From: an uncultured Opitutales bacterium
GTDB taxonomy: Bacteria > Verrucomicrobiota > Verrucomicrobiia > Opitutales > Intestinicryptomonadaceae
Length of the DNA: 64,000 bases
NCBI GenBank assembly: GCA_944389175.1
Contig: CALXLK010000010.1
Span: 1 to 64,000, forward strand
Reading direction: 5' to 3'
The translations under genes and the position numbers were made by a program. Positions 53,761 to 63,383 of this stretch are shown piece after piece. The notes under the pieces were generated by a model. It made no database searches, was not told where the DNA came from, and worked only from the letters and a program-made list of their open reading frames with translations. How positions within the stretch are numbered: the stretch's first letter is position 1; each line of letters begins with the position of its first letter.

Positions 53761-55637
53761 TTTAACTTTGCGCATATGTGTTTTAAGTCTGCAAGCATGC
53801 CGTTGAGGTCGAGGCTTTGCGCATCGAGGCCGCCGAATGAAATCTCGTCGGCGCGCAGGAAAAAGCCCTCTATCTTTTTTATGTCGGAGGAGTCCATCCC
53901 CACGGCGGAGGCTATTTCAAGAGCCTGTGCCGTCAGTATTGCGCTGCTTTCGTAGTCTTTGCTGTTGGCTGCAAGCGCGTTTTGGAGCGCCCTCCGAGCC
54001 GAATCGAGGAAGGCGTTGGCGTCTTTGCCCCGCGCGGCTTTTTCCGCAGAATCGACGGCTAAAGCCGCCGCCTTTTGACAGCGCAGCTTCTTTGCGTACG
54101 CGGGGTCGGTCGCGAGCCTTATTGCCCTTATCCTAAAGTACGCAAGCAACAACAGCGCCGCAACAATAGCTGCCTGAATGGCCCAGAATGTCGGAGATTC
54201 AAAAACAGACACCCCTCCCGATGATCCTTTCGTTTCCTTTATTGTATCGAAATCCGGCCCGGCCTTTTTTTCGGCGGGCTGTTTCGCCTCCGCGGCCTTG
54301 GCCGGCGCGCGCGCGGCGGAAGGGGCTACACTTACGGAAACGCCCGGCAGGCTCACCGTTTCATACTTGCCCTTTTCCGGATCAAAGTAGTTGAATGATA
54401 TCGCCGGGGTGCTGGGAATATCGGCTTTTGTGGGAACGATGGTGTACCTAAAGTTTTTCACGCCGATGTACCCCATGGAATCGCTGTCGTCGGTAAATGT
54501 CGATTTCGGCCTGTAAGTCTTCCAAGAGGCCGACTTTTCCAAATTCGGCGCGCCAACCCTTGAAAAGTTGCCTACGCCCACAACATTAAGCGACAGTACG
54601 CACGGCTCTCCTACCGATACGGCGTCGTTTTCCAGCTTTTCATCGCTTACGCTAAATTTACCTATTGCTCCGGAGAAGTCGGCGGGCTTGCCCTCCGCAG
54701 GCAGGTCGGATACCTCAACGCTCATGTCCTTCGTCGAAACCTTGAACGGAATCTGGTTTAGCGAGCCAAACCCCGCAAAGAAGGGATCGACGTTTGTCTG
54801 CTGCACAAGAACCCCCTGCGCGTTGAAATCCAGCGGGTAGACGCCCGCCTTTAGCGGAGTCAAAAGCACGGTATAGGTTACTGTGATTTTATCTTTGTCG
54901 TCAGTCTTTGTGGTAAATTTATCCTCGTAGAGGACGCAGTCGAACGCGTCGGTTTTGCTTGCCTGCGGGAATATTTTTGCAAGTTTGAACCCCTCGTCGG
55001 CGAGCTTTTTTGTGTAGGAAAATTCAAGCTTGCAGGGAATCGCCTGGCCTACGTAAATCTTGCCCTGGGGTATTTCAAGCTTTAACGCGGTGTTTTCGGA
55101 TATCGTGCCCAGGCTTTCCTGTTGGACTTGCTGTGCCTGCTGAATTTGGCGCATGCGGGCCTGCTGCATGTTGCGCATTTGCGAAAATACCGAAGGAAAT
55201 CCGCCGAAAAAGTCGTCTTCATCGTCGAAGAAGGAGGTTTGCCTGCGGATTTGCCGCTGCGGGGCGTTCTTGTCGACTTTTAACTTCTGGGCGGCGATGG
55301 CGTACTTCTTGCCGTCGTATTCTATGGCCCATTCCGGAACGGTGTACTCGCCTTCGCGCTCGGCGACCACCGTGAAGATGAGATCGGTCTGGCTCGAGGC
55401 CTTCCCGTTGGTTACGGTAAATCTGCGCGAGGTGTTCGTGCCGACAATGCTTAGCCCCTCTGGCATCGGGATTGCCCTCGGGTCTATCGAGCCGCTGGCA
55501 TCCTTTAGTATTATCGAATACTGCGCCGTGTCTCCCGGCCGTATCTCCGACGGGCTAAACCCGCCGCATTGAATCTCGGCGGCTATTGCCACCGCCGCGC
55601 CCAAAAGGGCAACCATTGCAATAAATACTTTCTTCAT
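53757..55637 (-). CDS. batD: BatD-like aerotolerance protein
   Basis: 626 aa from ATG 55637, overlapping the previous stop as TAATG. Signal peptide, then an Ig-like N-terminal domain (FSPSEIRPGDTAQYSIILKDASG) and a second (LKLEIPQGKIYVGQAIPCKLEFSY), both typical of BatD/BamD-oxygen-tolerance proteins. A Pro/Ala-rich linker and one membrane helix (WAIQAAIVAALLLLAYF, ~490) precede a helical cytoplasmic tail. It probably works in the envelope with the von Willebrand proteins BatA and BatB. Confidence 0.9.
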   Translation of the reverse strand: MKKVFIAMVALLGAAVAIAAEIQCGGFSPSEIRPGDTAQYSIILKDASGSIDPRAIPMPEGLSIVGTNTSRRFTVTNGKASSQTDLIFTVVAEREGEYTVPEWAIEYDGKKYAIAAQKLKVDKNAPQRQIRRQTSFFDDEDDFFGGFPSVFSQMRNMQQARMRQIQQAQQVQQESLGTISENTALKLEIPQGKIYVGQAIPCKLEFSYTKKLADEGFKLAKIFPQASKTDAFDCVLYEDKFTTKTDDKDKITVTYTVLLTPLKAGVYPLDFNAQGVLVQQTNVDPFFAGFGSLNQIPFKVSTKDMSVEVSDLPAEGKPADFSGAIGKFSVSDEKLENDAVSVGEPCVLSLNVVGVGNFSRVGAPNLEKSASWKTYRPKSTFTDDSDSMGYIGVKNFRYTIVPTKADIPSTPAISFNYFDPEKGKYETVSLPGVSVSVAPSAARAPAKAAEAKQPAEKKAGPDFDTIKETKGSSGGVSVFESPTFWAIQAAIVAALLLLAYFRIRAIRLATDPAYAKKLRCQKAAALAVDSAEKAARGKDANAFLDSARRALQNALAANSKDYESSAILTAQALEIASAVGMDSSDIKKIEGFFLRADEISFGGLDAQSLDLNGMLADLKHICAKLK

Positions 55638-58345
55638 TACCAATCCTTGTATGATTTTTCGTAGCGTTGTTTCTGTTCTCCGAAACCGCGCAGAGGCAGA
55701 ATCTTCTCGCCGTCTTTCATCGATTCCAGCAGTTGCTTGGCCTCGGCTTTTGTCATTACTCCCGCGGCCTTTCTGAAGTTTTCCTCCTCGCGCTCCCTCG
55801 CGGCAGCTTCCTGCGCCTTGGCTTGTTCCTGCGGTTTTGGAAGTTCGCCGAGTGCGCCGCCGGGCTTCTTGTCGGCATTTTCCCTCTCCTGCTCGGGCGC
55901 GCCGGATTCTTTTTGCTTTTCCTTGTTTTCGACAGCTTGTTCGTCCTTTTGTTCTCCGTCATCGCCTCTATTTTTGTCGGCATTTTTGCGTTCCGATCCG
56001 CCATCGTCGTTCTTGGCGTCTTTGTCCTGTTTGTCTTTGCGCTGGTCTTGCGCTTTTTGCTGGCGATCGTCCCGCTTTGAGGAGTCCTTCCGGTCTTGGC
56101 TGCCTTTGTCTTGATTGTTTTGCTTATCCTGTTTGTTTTGCTGGTCTTTCTGTCCCTGATTCTGTTTGTCCTGCCGGTTCTGTTGGTCTTGCTTCTGTTG
56201 ATCCTTGTTCTGTTGGTTGTTCTGATTCTGTTGATTCCGGTCGCTTTGATTTTGCTGGTTTTGTTGACTCTGATTTTGCTGGTTCTTCTGATCTTGATTC
56301 TGGTTGTTTTGCTGATTCTGGTTCTGTTGATTCTGATTTTGGTTATTCTGTTGGTTTTGCTTGTTCTGATTCTGTTGGTTTTGGTTGTTCTGCTGGTTTT
56401 GCTGATTTTGTTGATTGTCGTCGCGGACGAGCTTTTCGAGTTCCTTTCTCAGCTTTTGCAAATTTTGTGCGGCCTGTTTTAAGTCGTCGTTTTGCCGCTG
56501 GAGTTCTCCGAAAGCATTCAGCCGCTTTTCGAGGTTCTTAGACGTGTTTCGCGCCGTATTTTCGTTTTGGGCTGCGTCTTTGAATTGCGGGTTTAGGCTC
56601 AGGGCGTCTGCGTAAAGGTCTGCGGATTCGTCCACAATCTCCTTTGCCTGTTTCCAAGCCGACTGGCCTTGCTGTATGCTTTTTGATACTTCTTCGGGAG
56701 CCTTTTCTACGGCCTGGCACTGCTGGATTGCCTGCTTTAGAGCCTGCTGAAATTGCTGGTTCTTAAGCGGGCTTTTTTCCATGGCTTGAGCCTTTTGCTT
56801 TTCGTCTTTTGCCTGGGAAAGCATTTGCTTTTCCTGCTGCAGCAGGGGCAGGCCCTGCTTTAGCAGTTGGGCGCCCTGGGCGGCGGCCGCCTGCGAGGCG
56901 GCGTTTGTCTGCATTATCGCCGCGCCTATTTCATCGGGCGATGGGGCTTGCAAGAGCGGGTCTATTGCCGTTTTATACTTGGCGTTGGCCGTATTGTAGA
57001 TGGCTTTGCAGTGGAGGTCGAAATCGGCCGGATCAAGCTTCATGGAGTCTTCGAAGAGCCTTTGCGAGTCTCCGTATTTGGCGTCGTTATACGACTGCAC
57101 GCCGTCGTTAAAAAGGCTCTTGGGCGTAGGCTGTTTTTCCTCCTCAAGCTTGACGGTTGTCTTTTTAGCTCCTTCCGATTCGGATTGTACGGCGTTCGGA
57201 GCGTCTTTGGCGGGGCTGTCGGCCTCACTGGCCTTAGGGGCTGTCGCCTCCGCGGTTATCGCGGGACCGTCGGCTGCTTGCTTTTCGTCGGCGCGCACAT
57301 TTCCCTGGGGCGCGAGCGCAGCCAAAAGAATTGCCGCGGGCAGGGCGCCCCTGGCGAAAAAGCGCCTTGTGCCTATTAGCGTTTCCAACGCCAAGAGCAC
57401 TATTGCTATTGCAAGCGGAATTTGGAAGCGCTCTATGGCGGTGCGCTTCATTCTTGAGGATATCTCGCTGCGCGGGCCCTTGTCTATGCCGTCTTTGATT
57501 ATGGCCTCTATGCCTTCGGGCGAAAGCCTGTTATAGAAGCCTCCCGAAGTCTTGGCCACCTCCTGCAAAAGATTTTCGTTGAGTTTGCTAGTTACAAGCG
57601 CACCGTTTGCGTCGCGCAACTTTTCGGGGCGTCCGTTTTCAGTTATTGTGATATTTTGCCCGCGGGGGTCTCCGACGCCGAGCGTATATATTACTATGCC
57701 TTGTTCGGCGGCCTGCCTCGCCTTTTCAAGCGCCGACGACTCAAGCTCCTCGCCGTCGCTAATAAGCACCAGTATCTTGCGCCCTGAACTCCTTGAAAAG
57801 GCCGTTTGCGCCTCGGTTATGGCGGCTGCTATATTAGTGCCGCCGCGCTGGATTACGCTCGTGTCGAGGACATCCAGCGACATTCTGAATGCGTCGTAGT
57901 CGAGCGTTAGGGGGCACTGCAAAAACGCCTGCCCGCTAAAGGCCACAATCCCGACCCTGTCGCTTTTTAGCATTTCGGAAATGTCTATGACGGCAAGTTT
58001 GGCCCTTTCGAGCCTGTTTGGAGCCATGTCTTCGGCGAGCATGCTCTTTGATACGTCGATTGCGAAAATCACGTCGACGCCTTTCGTGCGGCTTTCCTCC
58101 CACCTGTATCCGTACTGAGGGCGCGCCAATGCTATCATGAGGGCTGTCACCCCGAGCAAAAACGCAGCGTTCTTCAGCGCCGATTTTACCGGGCTGCGCG
58201 TTCTTGAAAGATCGGGCAGCAGCTTTGCCGATACAAATTTTGAAAGGCTTCTTTTCCTGTTTCGCGCGGCCAGCCAATACACGGCCAAGATTGCCGGAAT
58301 GGCCAGCGCCGCTGCATATAGCCAAATTGGTGATTCAAAGTTCAT
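55637..58345 (-). CDS. batB: Fused BatB-BatC with long Gln/Asn-rich tract
   Basis: 902 aa. Residues 1-330 are BatB: membrane helices near 10-26 and 58-72, and a vWA domain with intact MIDAS (D97-V-S-K-S101, T170, D197). A helix (~315-345) is followed by a second part resembling BatC: TPR unit LFNDGVQSYNDAKYGDSQRLFEDSMKLDPADFDL and helical repeats to ~640. Then comes a near-pure Gln/Asn tract (~641-750), a Lys/Asp/Gln/Glu-rich region (~750-850) and a conserved-looking tail. Overlaps batA by 4 nt and batD by 1 nt. In Bacteroides batB and batC are separate genes, so this is a fusion. Confidence 0.88.
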   Translation of the reverse strand: MNFESPIWLYAAALAIPAILAVYWLAARNRKRSLSKFVSAKLLPDLSRTRSPVKSALKNAAFLLGVTALMIALARPQYGYRWEESRTKGVDVIFAIDVSKSMLAEDMAPNRLERAKLAVIDISEMLKSDRVGIVAFSGQAFLQCPLTLDYDAFRMSLDVLDTSVIQRGGTNIAAAITEAQTAFSRSSGRKILVLISDGEELESSALEKARQAAEQGIVIYTLGVGDPRGQNITITENGRPEKLRDANGALVTSKLNENLLQEVAKTSGGFYNRLSPEGIEAIIKDGIDKGPRSEISSRMKRTAIERFQIPLAIAIVLLALETLIGTRRFFARGALPAAILLAALAPQGNVRADEKQAADGPAITAEATAPKASEADSPAKDAPNAVQSESEGAKKTTVKLEEEKQPTPKSLFNDGVQSYNDAKYGDSQRLFEDSMKLDPADFDLHCKAIYNTANAKYKTAIDPLLQAPSPDEIGAAIMQTNAASQAAAAQGAQLLKQGLPLLQQEKQMLSQAKDEKQKAQAMEKSPLKNQQFQQALKQAIQQCQAVEKAPEEVSKSIQQGQSAWKQAKEIVDESADLYADALSLNPQFKDAAQNENTARNTSKNLEKRLNAFGELQRQNDDLKQAAQNLQKLRKELEKLVRDDNQQNQQNQQNNQNQQNQNKQNQQNNQNQNQQNQNQQNNQNQDQKNQQNQSQQNQQNQSDRNQQNQNNQQNKDQQKQDQQNRQDKQNQGQKDQQNKQDKQNNQDKGSQDRKDSSKRDDRQQKAQDQRKDKQDKDAKNDDGGSERKNADKNRGDDGEQKDEQAVENKEKQKESGAPEQERENADKKPGGALGELPKPQEQAKAQEAAAREREEENFRKAAGVMTKAEAKQLLESMKDGEKILPLRGFGEQKQRYEKSYKDW
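56100..56424 (-). repeat. Low-complexity CAA/CAG/AAC coding repeat
   Basis: Encodes the Gln/Asn tract (units like NQQNQ). DNA repeats of this kind are prone to slippage. All unit changes are multiples of three, since the frame is intact. Confidence 0.85.
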
Positions 58346-59382
58346 GGCAAAATTCTATAACGGGTGTTTGAGAGCGCCAACTTTAGCGCCAGCACCGCAA
58401 GCGCCGCCGCGGCAAAGTATTGGAACAGCTCTATGTACGATGTAAAATTTCTCAGCTTCACGGGTGTCTTTTCGAGTTTGTCTATTTCCCGGTAAACTTC
58501 CTTTAGTTGATCCAGCGTGCGCACGCGGTAGAACTTTCCACCGGTGATTTCGGCTATCTTTTGGAGCGTTGTCGTGTCGCCTTCGCCTATGGTGTACAGG
58601 CCTGAGTGGACCGGATTGCCGTAGCGGTCGCGTATTACCTTCTTGTTTTCGTCGAGCGCGGCCGCGGGCACGCGACCCTCGTTGCCGACGTATATGGTGT
58701 ATATCTTTATGTCGAACGTCGCCGCCGCCTCAGCCGCGGCAAGCGGGGTTATTTTCCCGGCGTTGTTTTCGCCGTCGGTAAGCAGTATTATGACCTTGCT
58801 TTTGGAATTCTTTAACGCCCTGAGCTTATTGACGCTCTGCCCGATTGCCGAGCCTATGGCCGTGCGGTCGGGATCGATGGCGCCTATGTCGAGGCGCTGC
58901 TGGTTCTTTAAAAGCCAGTCGTGGTTAAGCGTCATCGGCGAGACAAGAAAGGCGTTTGCGGCGAAGGCCGTCATGCCTATCCTGTCGTCGGGGCGGTTGC
59001 GTATAAATTCGTCTATTACCTTCTTGACGGCGTCTATGCGCGTCATGGGCCTGTCGGGATCCTCCGTCAGGTCGAGGCCCGCCATCGAGCCGGAGAGGTC
59101 TATTGTAAGCATTATGTCTATGCCGCTCTCCTCCCTTTCAACGTATCCCTGTCCCTGGCGCGGCCGCGCCAGAGCCACTATCAACAGCGCAAGTGATATA
59201 AGCGTTAACAAAAAGCGCACTGTGCCCGCCTTGGCCCTGCTTTTCTTGGCGGCCTCTCCGACCACCGCAACGCTCGAAAAACTGACGGCCGCGTTCTTGC
59301 CGGCGGCGCTCCTTAACAGAGCAAGCACCGGCAACAGCAACAGCGCCCATAAAAATTCCGGATTTGCAAAATCAAAGTTCAT
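58342..59382 (-). CDS. batA: BatA von Willebrand factor A protein
   Basis: 346 aa. N-terminal membrane helices (FLWALLLLPVLALLR; FLLTLISLALLIVALARP), vWA domain with intact MIDAS (D95-L-S-G-S99, T174, D203 in LLTDGENN), and a C-terminal helix. Typical BatA of the aerotolerance operon: a membrane-anchored metal-binding adhesion domain facing the periplasm. Overlaps both neighbours by 4 nt (ATGA). Confidence 0.92.
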   Translation of the reverse strand: MNFDFANPEFLWALLLLPVLALLRSAAGKNAAVSFSSVAVVGEAAKKSRAKAGTVRFLLTLISLALLIVALARPRQGQGYVEREESGIDIMLTIDLSGSMAGLDLTEDPDRPMTRIDAVKKVIDEFIRNRPDDRIGMTAFAANAFLVSPMTLNHDWLLKNQQRLDIGAIDPDRTAIGSAIGQSVNKLRALKNSKSKVIILLTDGENNAGKITPLAAAEAAATFDIKIYTIYVGNEGRVPAAALDENKKVIRDRYGNPVHSGLYTIGEGDTTTLQKIAEITGGKFYRVRTLDQLKEVYREIDKLEKTPVKLRNFTSYIELFQYFAAAALAVLALKLALSNTRYRILP

Positions 59383-60131
59383 TTTTGTTTCTGTGTGGTT
59401 TGCCTGCGTTTCTGCTCGTCGGCTTCGACGAACTTTTCGGCCGACTGCAATATTTGGTCTTTTTCGGTTTCGCTGAATGCGTGCCGGGCAAACTTGGCAA
59501 TGTCGGCCAGTTTTAAAATCTTTTCGAGGTCTGCTTTGGCTTCGCCGTCAAAGTGTTCGGATTGGCCGGCTATTGCCAGGAATTCCTCCGTGGTGCGCTC
59601 GGGCGCGGGTATTTGATAGACCGCGTCGATGTAGTCTCTGACAATCTGGCTGACCTCCTCGGCATAGGCCTTGGGCCCGAAATCGCCGTAAATCTTGGGT
59701 GCGTTCTCAAAGCGCAGCTTCGCAACTTCGTACGGCGTTTTCGGCTTGACATGGCGCTTGCGCAACAGAAGCAAAACGACTGCAACCACCGCCACAATGC
59801 CGCCTATAAGCCAATACAAATTGCTTTCCAAAAACGACGGGCCCATCTTGCCGGTTGCCGGCCTTATTTGGCCGAAAAGCCCTTCGAGGGCCTTCCGTTT
59901 TGCCTCGAGTTTCTGTTGCCGAATCTTTTTTTGCTCCTCGGCATTGGCCTGTCCCCCCTGCAAAACCGGCGATTGACCCCCTTGCGGTGCCATCTGCAAC
60001 ATTTGGGGAGATTGCCGCTGAGGAACTATCTGCGCGGCCGGGGAATCCGGCTCGAGCTTTACCGTCGGCGCCTGCGCAAAAGCGCACAGCGCCGAGGCGG
60101 CAACCAGTAATTGTGCTAAAATCCTTTTCAT
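59379..60131 (-). CDS. DUF4381-like membrane protein of the bat operon
   Basis: 250 aa with a signal peptide (MKRILAQLLVAASALCAFA), a Gln/Pro-rich periplasmic part, one membrane helix (~106-123, IGGIVAVVAVVLLLL) and a cytoplasmic helical domain (YEVAKLRFENAPKIYGD, ... FSETEKDQILQSAEKFV) like the DUF4381 proteins that sit between DUF58 and batA in other genomes. Overlaps DUF58 and batA genes by 4 nt each. Confidence 0.78.
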   Translation of the reverse strand: MKRILAQLLVAASALCAFAQAPTVKLEPDSPAAQIVPQRQSPQMLQMAPQGGQSPVLQGGQANAEEQKKIRQQKLEAKRKALEGLFGQIRPATGKMGPSFLESNLYWLIGGIVAVVAVVLLLLRKRHVKPKTPYEVAKLRFENAPKIYGDFGPKAYAEEVSQIVRDYIDAVYQIPAPERTTEEFLAIAGQSEHFDGEAKADLEKILKLADIAKFARHAFSETEKDQILQSAEKFVEADEQKRRQTTQKQK

Positions 60132-61045
60132 TTGTGTGAGCGTCTTTTGAAGAAGTTGCGCAGCGTGGCCAAAAACGGCTTGTCGGTCCGGGCCTCGAGC
60201 AAGTCTATCTTGCAGCGCGCAAGCGCCGCCTTGAAATTTTTTACGCGCTCTGCGTTGATCCGGGCGTATTCGTCTATAACGGCGCGGCTTGATGTGTTCA
60301 CCTCGACGACCTCCCCGGTTTCCGAGTCCTCGAGCGTTATCACCCCCAGCCCCTCGGGAAGCTCGAGTTCGCGCGGATCGATCAGCTCAAAACATACGAG
60401 ATCGTGGCGGCGGTTGGTTATGTCGAGGGCCTTGAATATTTGCGAATCCTTCCGGTAGTCGGGCAATTTGCCGTCGGGCCCCTGGAGAAAATCGCTTATG
60501 AGAACGACGATCGCCTTGCGCTTGAGCATGCGGTTTATCTCGTCCAAAGCTCCGGCTATGTTCGTCCCCCTGCGCTTGGGCTCAAAAAACAAAATTTCGC
60601 GTATGAGGCGCAAAATGTGCCGCCTGCCCTTGTGCGGGGGAATGATTAGCTCCATTCCGTCGGTAAAAATTGCAAGCCCGACCTTGTCGTTATTGCGCGC
60701 GGCCGAAAAGGCGAGCGTGCTGGCAAGTTCGGCTGCAAGCTCCCTCTTGGATATGTCGCCGCTGCCGAAATTGCCGCTCGCCGACAAGTCTACGGCTATC
60801 ATCATCGTAAGCTCGCGCTCTTCGCGGAACTTCTTTACGTGGGCTTTGCCGACGCGCGCGGTCACGTTCCAGTCGATTGTCCTAATCTCGTCGCCGAATG
60901 CGTATTCGCGCGATTCCTCGAAGTCTATGCCGCGCCCCTTAAAGACGCTGTGGTAGGCCCCGGCGAGCGCGTCGCTTACGTTGCGGTTGGTGCGGATCTC
61001 TATCTGCCGCACCTTCTTGAGCATGTCTGTAATTTTGTCGCTCAT
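60128..61045 (-). CDS. DUF58 protein (vWA-like) of the moxR-bat operon
   Basis: 305 aa. Diagnostic DUF58 stretch GRGIDFEESREYAFGDEIRT (38-57) with IDWNVTAR, and a vWA-like DLSASGNF (D86-S90) that may bind metal. No membrane segment, so probably cytoplasmic, partnering the MoxR ATPase encoded 27 nt upstream. Overlaps the next gene by 4 nt. Confidence 0.92.
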   Translation of the reverse strand: MSDKITDMLKKVRQIEIRTNRNVSDALAGAYHSVFKGRGIDFEESREYAFGDEIRTIDWNVTARVGKAHVKKFREERELTMMIAVDLSASGNFGSGDISKRELAAELASTLAFSAARNNDKVGLAIFTDGMELIIPPHKGRRHILRLIREILFFEPKRRGTNIAGALDEINRMLKRKAIVVLISDFLQGPDGKLPDYRKDSQIFKALDITNRRHDLVCFELIDPRELELPEGLGVITLEDSETGEVVEVNTSSRAVIDEYARINAERVKNFKAALARCKIDLLEARTDKPFLATLRNFFKRRSHK

Positions 61046-61072
61046 ACCTGCTTTGCTGCAAGACGTCGCTTT

Positions 61073-62065
61073 TTATGGAACGGCGATTTTATTGAGAACT
61101 TTCGATATGACGTCCTCCGACGATATATTCTCGGCTTCCGCCTCGTAGGTGACTATTATCCTGTGGCGCAGCACGTCGAAGGCGACGTCCTTTATGTCCT
61201 GCGGAACAACGTATCCGCGCGACTGCAGGAAAGCGTGCGCTTTGGCTGCGAGGGTGAGGGCTATCGTAGCTCTCGGGCTGGCCCCGAATTCAATCATGTT
61301 CTCAAGCTCTCCAAGGCCGTATTTTTGCGGCTCCCTGGTGGCAAACACTATGTCGACGATATAGTCCTTTATTTTGTCGTCCACGTAGATTTTGTCGACG
61401 GCTTCGCGCGAGGACATTATTTTCTCGGGCGTTACAACCACGTTTACAGCCTCGCTTACCTTTGTCTTTGCCATCAAATCCAGAATTAGGCGCTCCTCCT
61501 TCTTGTCGGGATAGCCCACCTTGAGCTTTAGCATAAACCTGTCGACCTGCGCCTCGGGCAGTGTGTACGTGCCCTCCTGGTCTATGGGGTTTTGTGTGGC
61601 CAAGACCAGGAACGGCTCGGGGAGGTCGTACGTTTGCGAGCCTATCGTCACTTGCCTCTCCTGCATGGCCTCAAGAAGCGCGCTCTGAACTTTCGCGGGA
61701 GCTCTGTTTATTTCGTCGGCCAGGACTATGTTTGCAAATATCGGCCCCTTTTGGGTTAGAAACTCACCTTTTTGCTGGTTGTATATAAGAGTTCCTACTA
61801 TGTCGGAGGGAAGCAGGTCGGGGGTAAACTGTATCCTGCTGAATTTCGAGTCCATGGCCGCCGCCATAGTTTTTACGGCGAGCGTTTTTGCCAAGCCCGG
61901 CACGCCCTCCAGAAGCACGTGGCCGTTGGCCAGTATGCCTGTGAGCAGCCCGTCGACGAGATATTTCTGGCCGACGAGAACCTTGCCCATTTCGTTTCTC
62001 AACAGCGAGGTCCATTCGCTGGTGGATTTTACCATGTCGTTTATTTCCGTTAGATTCATGCTCAT
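61073..62065 (-). CDS. moxR: MoxR-family AAA+ ATPase
   Basis: 330 aa. Walker A GVPGLAKT (54-61), Walker B NIVLADEINRAP (Asp117, Glu118), sensor region QNPIDQEGTYTLPEAQVDRF and the C-terminal lid GASPRATIALTLAAKA. MoxR ATPases act as chaperones for metal insertion or assembly together with vWA proteins; here they are DUF58 and BatA/BatB. First gene of the operon. Confidence 0.94.
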   Translation of the reverse strand: MSMNLTEINDMVKSTSEWTSLLRNEMGKVLVGQKYLVDGLLTGILANGHVLLEGVPGLAKTLAVKTMAAAMDSKFSRIQFTPDLLPSDIVGTLIYNQQKGEFLTQKGPIFANIVLADEINRAPAKVQSALLEAMQERQVTIGSQTYDLPEPFLVLATQNPIDQEGTYTLPEAQVDRFMLKLKVGYPDKKEERLILDLMAKTKVSEAVNVVVTPEKIMSSREAVDKIYVDDKIKDYIVDIVFATREPQKYGLGELENMIEFGASPRATIALTLAAKAHAFLQSRGYVVPQDIKDVAFDVLRHRIIVTYEAEAENISSEDVISKVLNKIAVP

Positions 62066-62262
62066 AAATTTTTACGTTTTTACTATTTGTCGGAAAAAAG
62101 GCGTTTTTTTTTAACGCGTGCGCAATGGCGCGCTCAGCGGATACTTTAAGCCCTGCGCTCCCGATCTTTTTCTACGCCATTTACCGACATTTTCAACCCC
62201 CTTTTGTTCCCTCTTTTTATTTATTTGCAAAATTTTGGGCGCGGGTTTGTATACGCCGACGT

Positions 62263-63288
62263 ATGAAACTTAAACTCGCATATATTTTGTTGTCGGCGGC
62301 GGCCGTAGTCTTCTGCGCCGGAGTTCCCGCCTACTCGGTTCCATTTTCCAGGACGCACGGCGCCGCAGTCAAAACCCAAAACGGGGACAACTCGACGCTT
62401 GTTTCCGTCATATTTGGACAGCCAAAAGAGGCCGAGGCGCAGAAAGCCTCCAGAGTCGTAGCGGCAAGGCCTTTTAAGGCGCCTAAGAGCGCCGTCTCGA
62501 TAGTGCCTTTTAGAAGCGAGGCCATGAACAAGGACGTTTTGGCTACGGTAATCCTTCCGAACGCCTACTATAGGCAACCCAACAGGCGCTTCCCCGTGCT
62601 TTACCTGCTCCACGGGCAGGACGGTTCGCACACGGCCTGGCCGTCTATACGGCCGGATATTCAAAGGCTGGCGTCAATGTATTCTATGATAATTGTATGC
62701 CCCGATGCAAAGAATTCGTGGTATTGGGACAGCCCGGTCGATGCGTCGCTGCGCTACGAGACCTTCATCTCGAAGGAGCTCGTCGGACAAGTCGACGCCA
62801 AGTACCGCACGATAGCCGACCGCAAGGCGAGGGCCATAGCGGGCCTTAGCATGGGCGGCCACGGCGCTCTTTGGAACGCTTTCCGCCACCAGGATATTTT
62901 CGGCGCGTGCGGCTCGACTAGCGGCGGGGTGGAAATACGCCAGTTCCCAAAGAACAAAAATATGATTGCCTCGCTCGGCGAATACGAGAAGAACAAGGGC
63001 GTTTGGGACTCCCACACAATTATGAACCAAGTGGAACTTCTAAAGCCCAACAATCTCGCCATAATAATAGACTGCGGCACTGAGGATTTCCTTTACAAGG
63101 CAAATGAAAGCCTGCACAAAAAACTTTTGGAGCATAAGATACCGCACGACTACACGACGCGCCCCGGCAAGCACAATTGGCCGTATTGGAGAAATTCGCT
63201 GGCCTATCAGCTCCTCTTCTTCGATTCTTTCTTCCGCGATCCGGAATTTTTATGGACGCGCCTCGGTGCGCCCAAGAAACAAAAGTAG
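62263..63288 (+). CDS. Secreted Ag85/esterase D-type alpha/beta hydrolase
   Basis: 341 aa from ATG 62263 (frame open to 62125). Signal peptide (MKLKLAYILLSAAAVVFCAG). Alpha/beta-hydrolase with FPVLYLLHGQDGSHTAW (oxyanion region), nucleophile elbow GLSMGGHGAL (Ser196), acid in DCGTEDFLY (Asp275) and His304 in GKHNW. Probably a carbohydrate or feruloyl-type esterase; the substrate is unknown. Monocistronic with a strong terminator downstream. Confidence 0.9.
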   Translation: MKLKLAYILLSAAAVVFCAGVPAYSVPFSRTHGAAVKTQNGDNSTLVSVIFGQPKEAEAQKASRVVAARPFKAPKSAVSIVPFRSEAMNKDVLATVILPNAYYRQPNRRFPVLYLLHGQDGSHTAWPSIRPDIQRLASMYSMIIVCPDAKNSWYWDSPVDASLRYETFISKELVGQVDAKYRTIADRKARAIAGLSMGGHGALWNAFRHQDIFGACGSTSGGVEIRQFPKNKNMIASLGEYEKNKGVWDSHTIMNQVELLKPNNLAIIIDCGTEDFLYKANESLHKKLLEHKIPHDYTTRPGKHNWPYWRNSLAYQLLFFDSFFRDPEFLWTRLGAPKKQK

Positions 63289-63341
63289 AGGTATTAAACA
63301 AAACAAGGTCTCGCTTGATTTAAGGCACCAATGCAGGCCCC

Positions 63342-63383
63342 AAAAAAAGCGCGCCGCGGAAACCCCGCGGGCGCTTTTTTTTT
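63342..63383 (+). terminator. Intrinsic terminator of the esterase gene
   Basis: A-run plus AGCGC-GCCGCGG pairs with CCGCGG-GCGCT and eight or more T. Confidence 0.88.

Noticed and set aside
55667..56541. Long plus-strand frames rich in Leu, Val and Phe
   Set aside because: They are antisense readings of the Gln/Asn repeat of batB/C.
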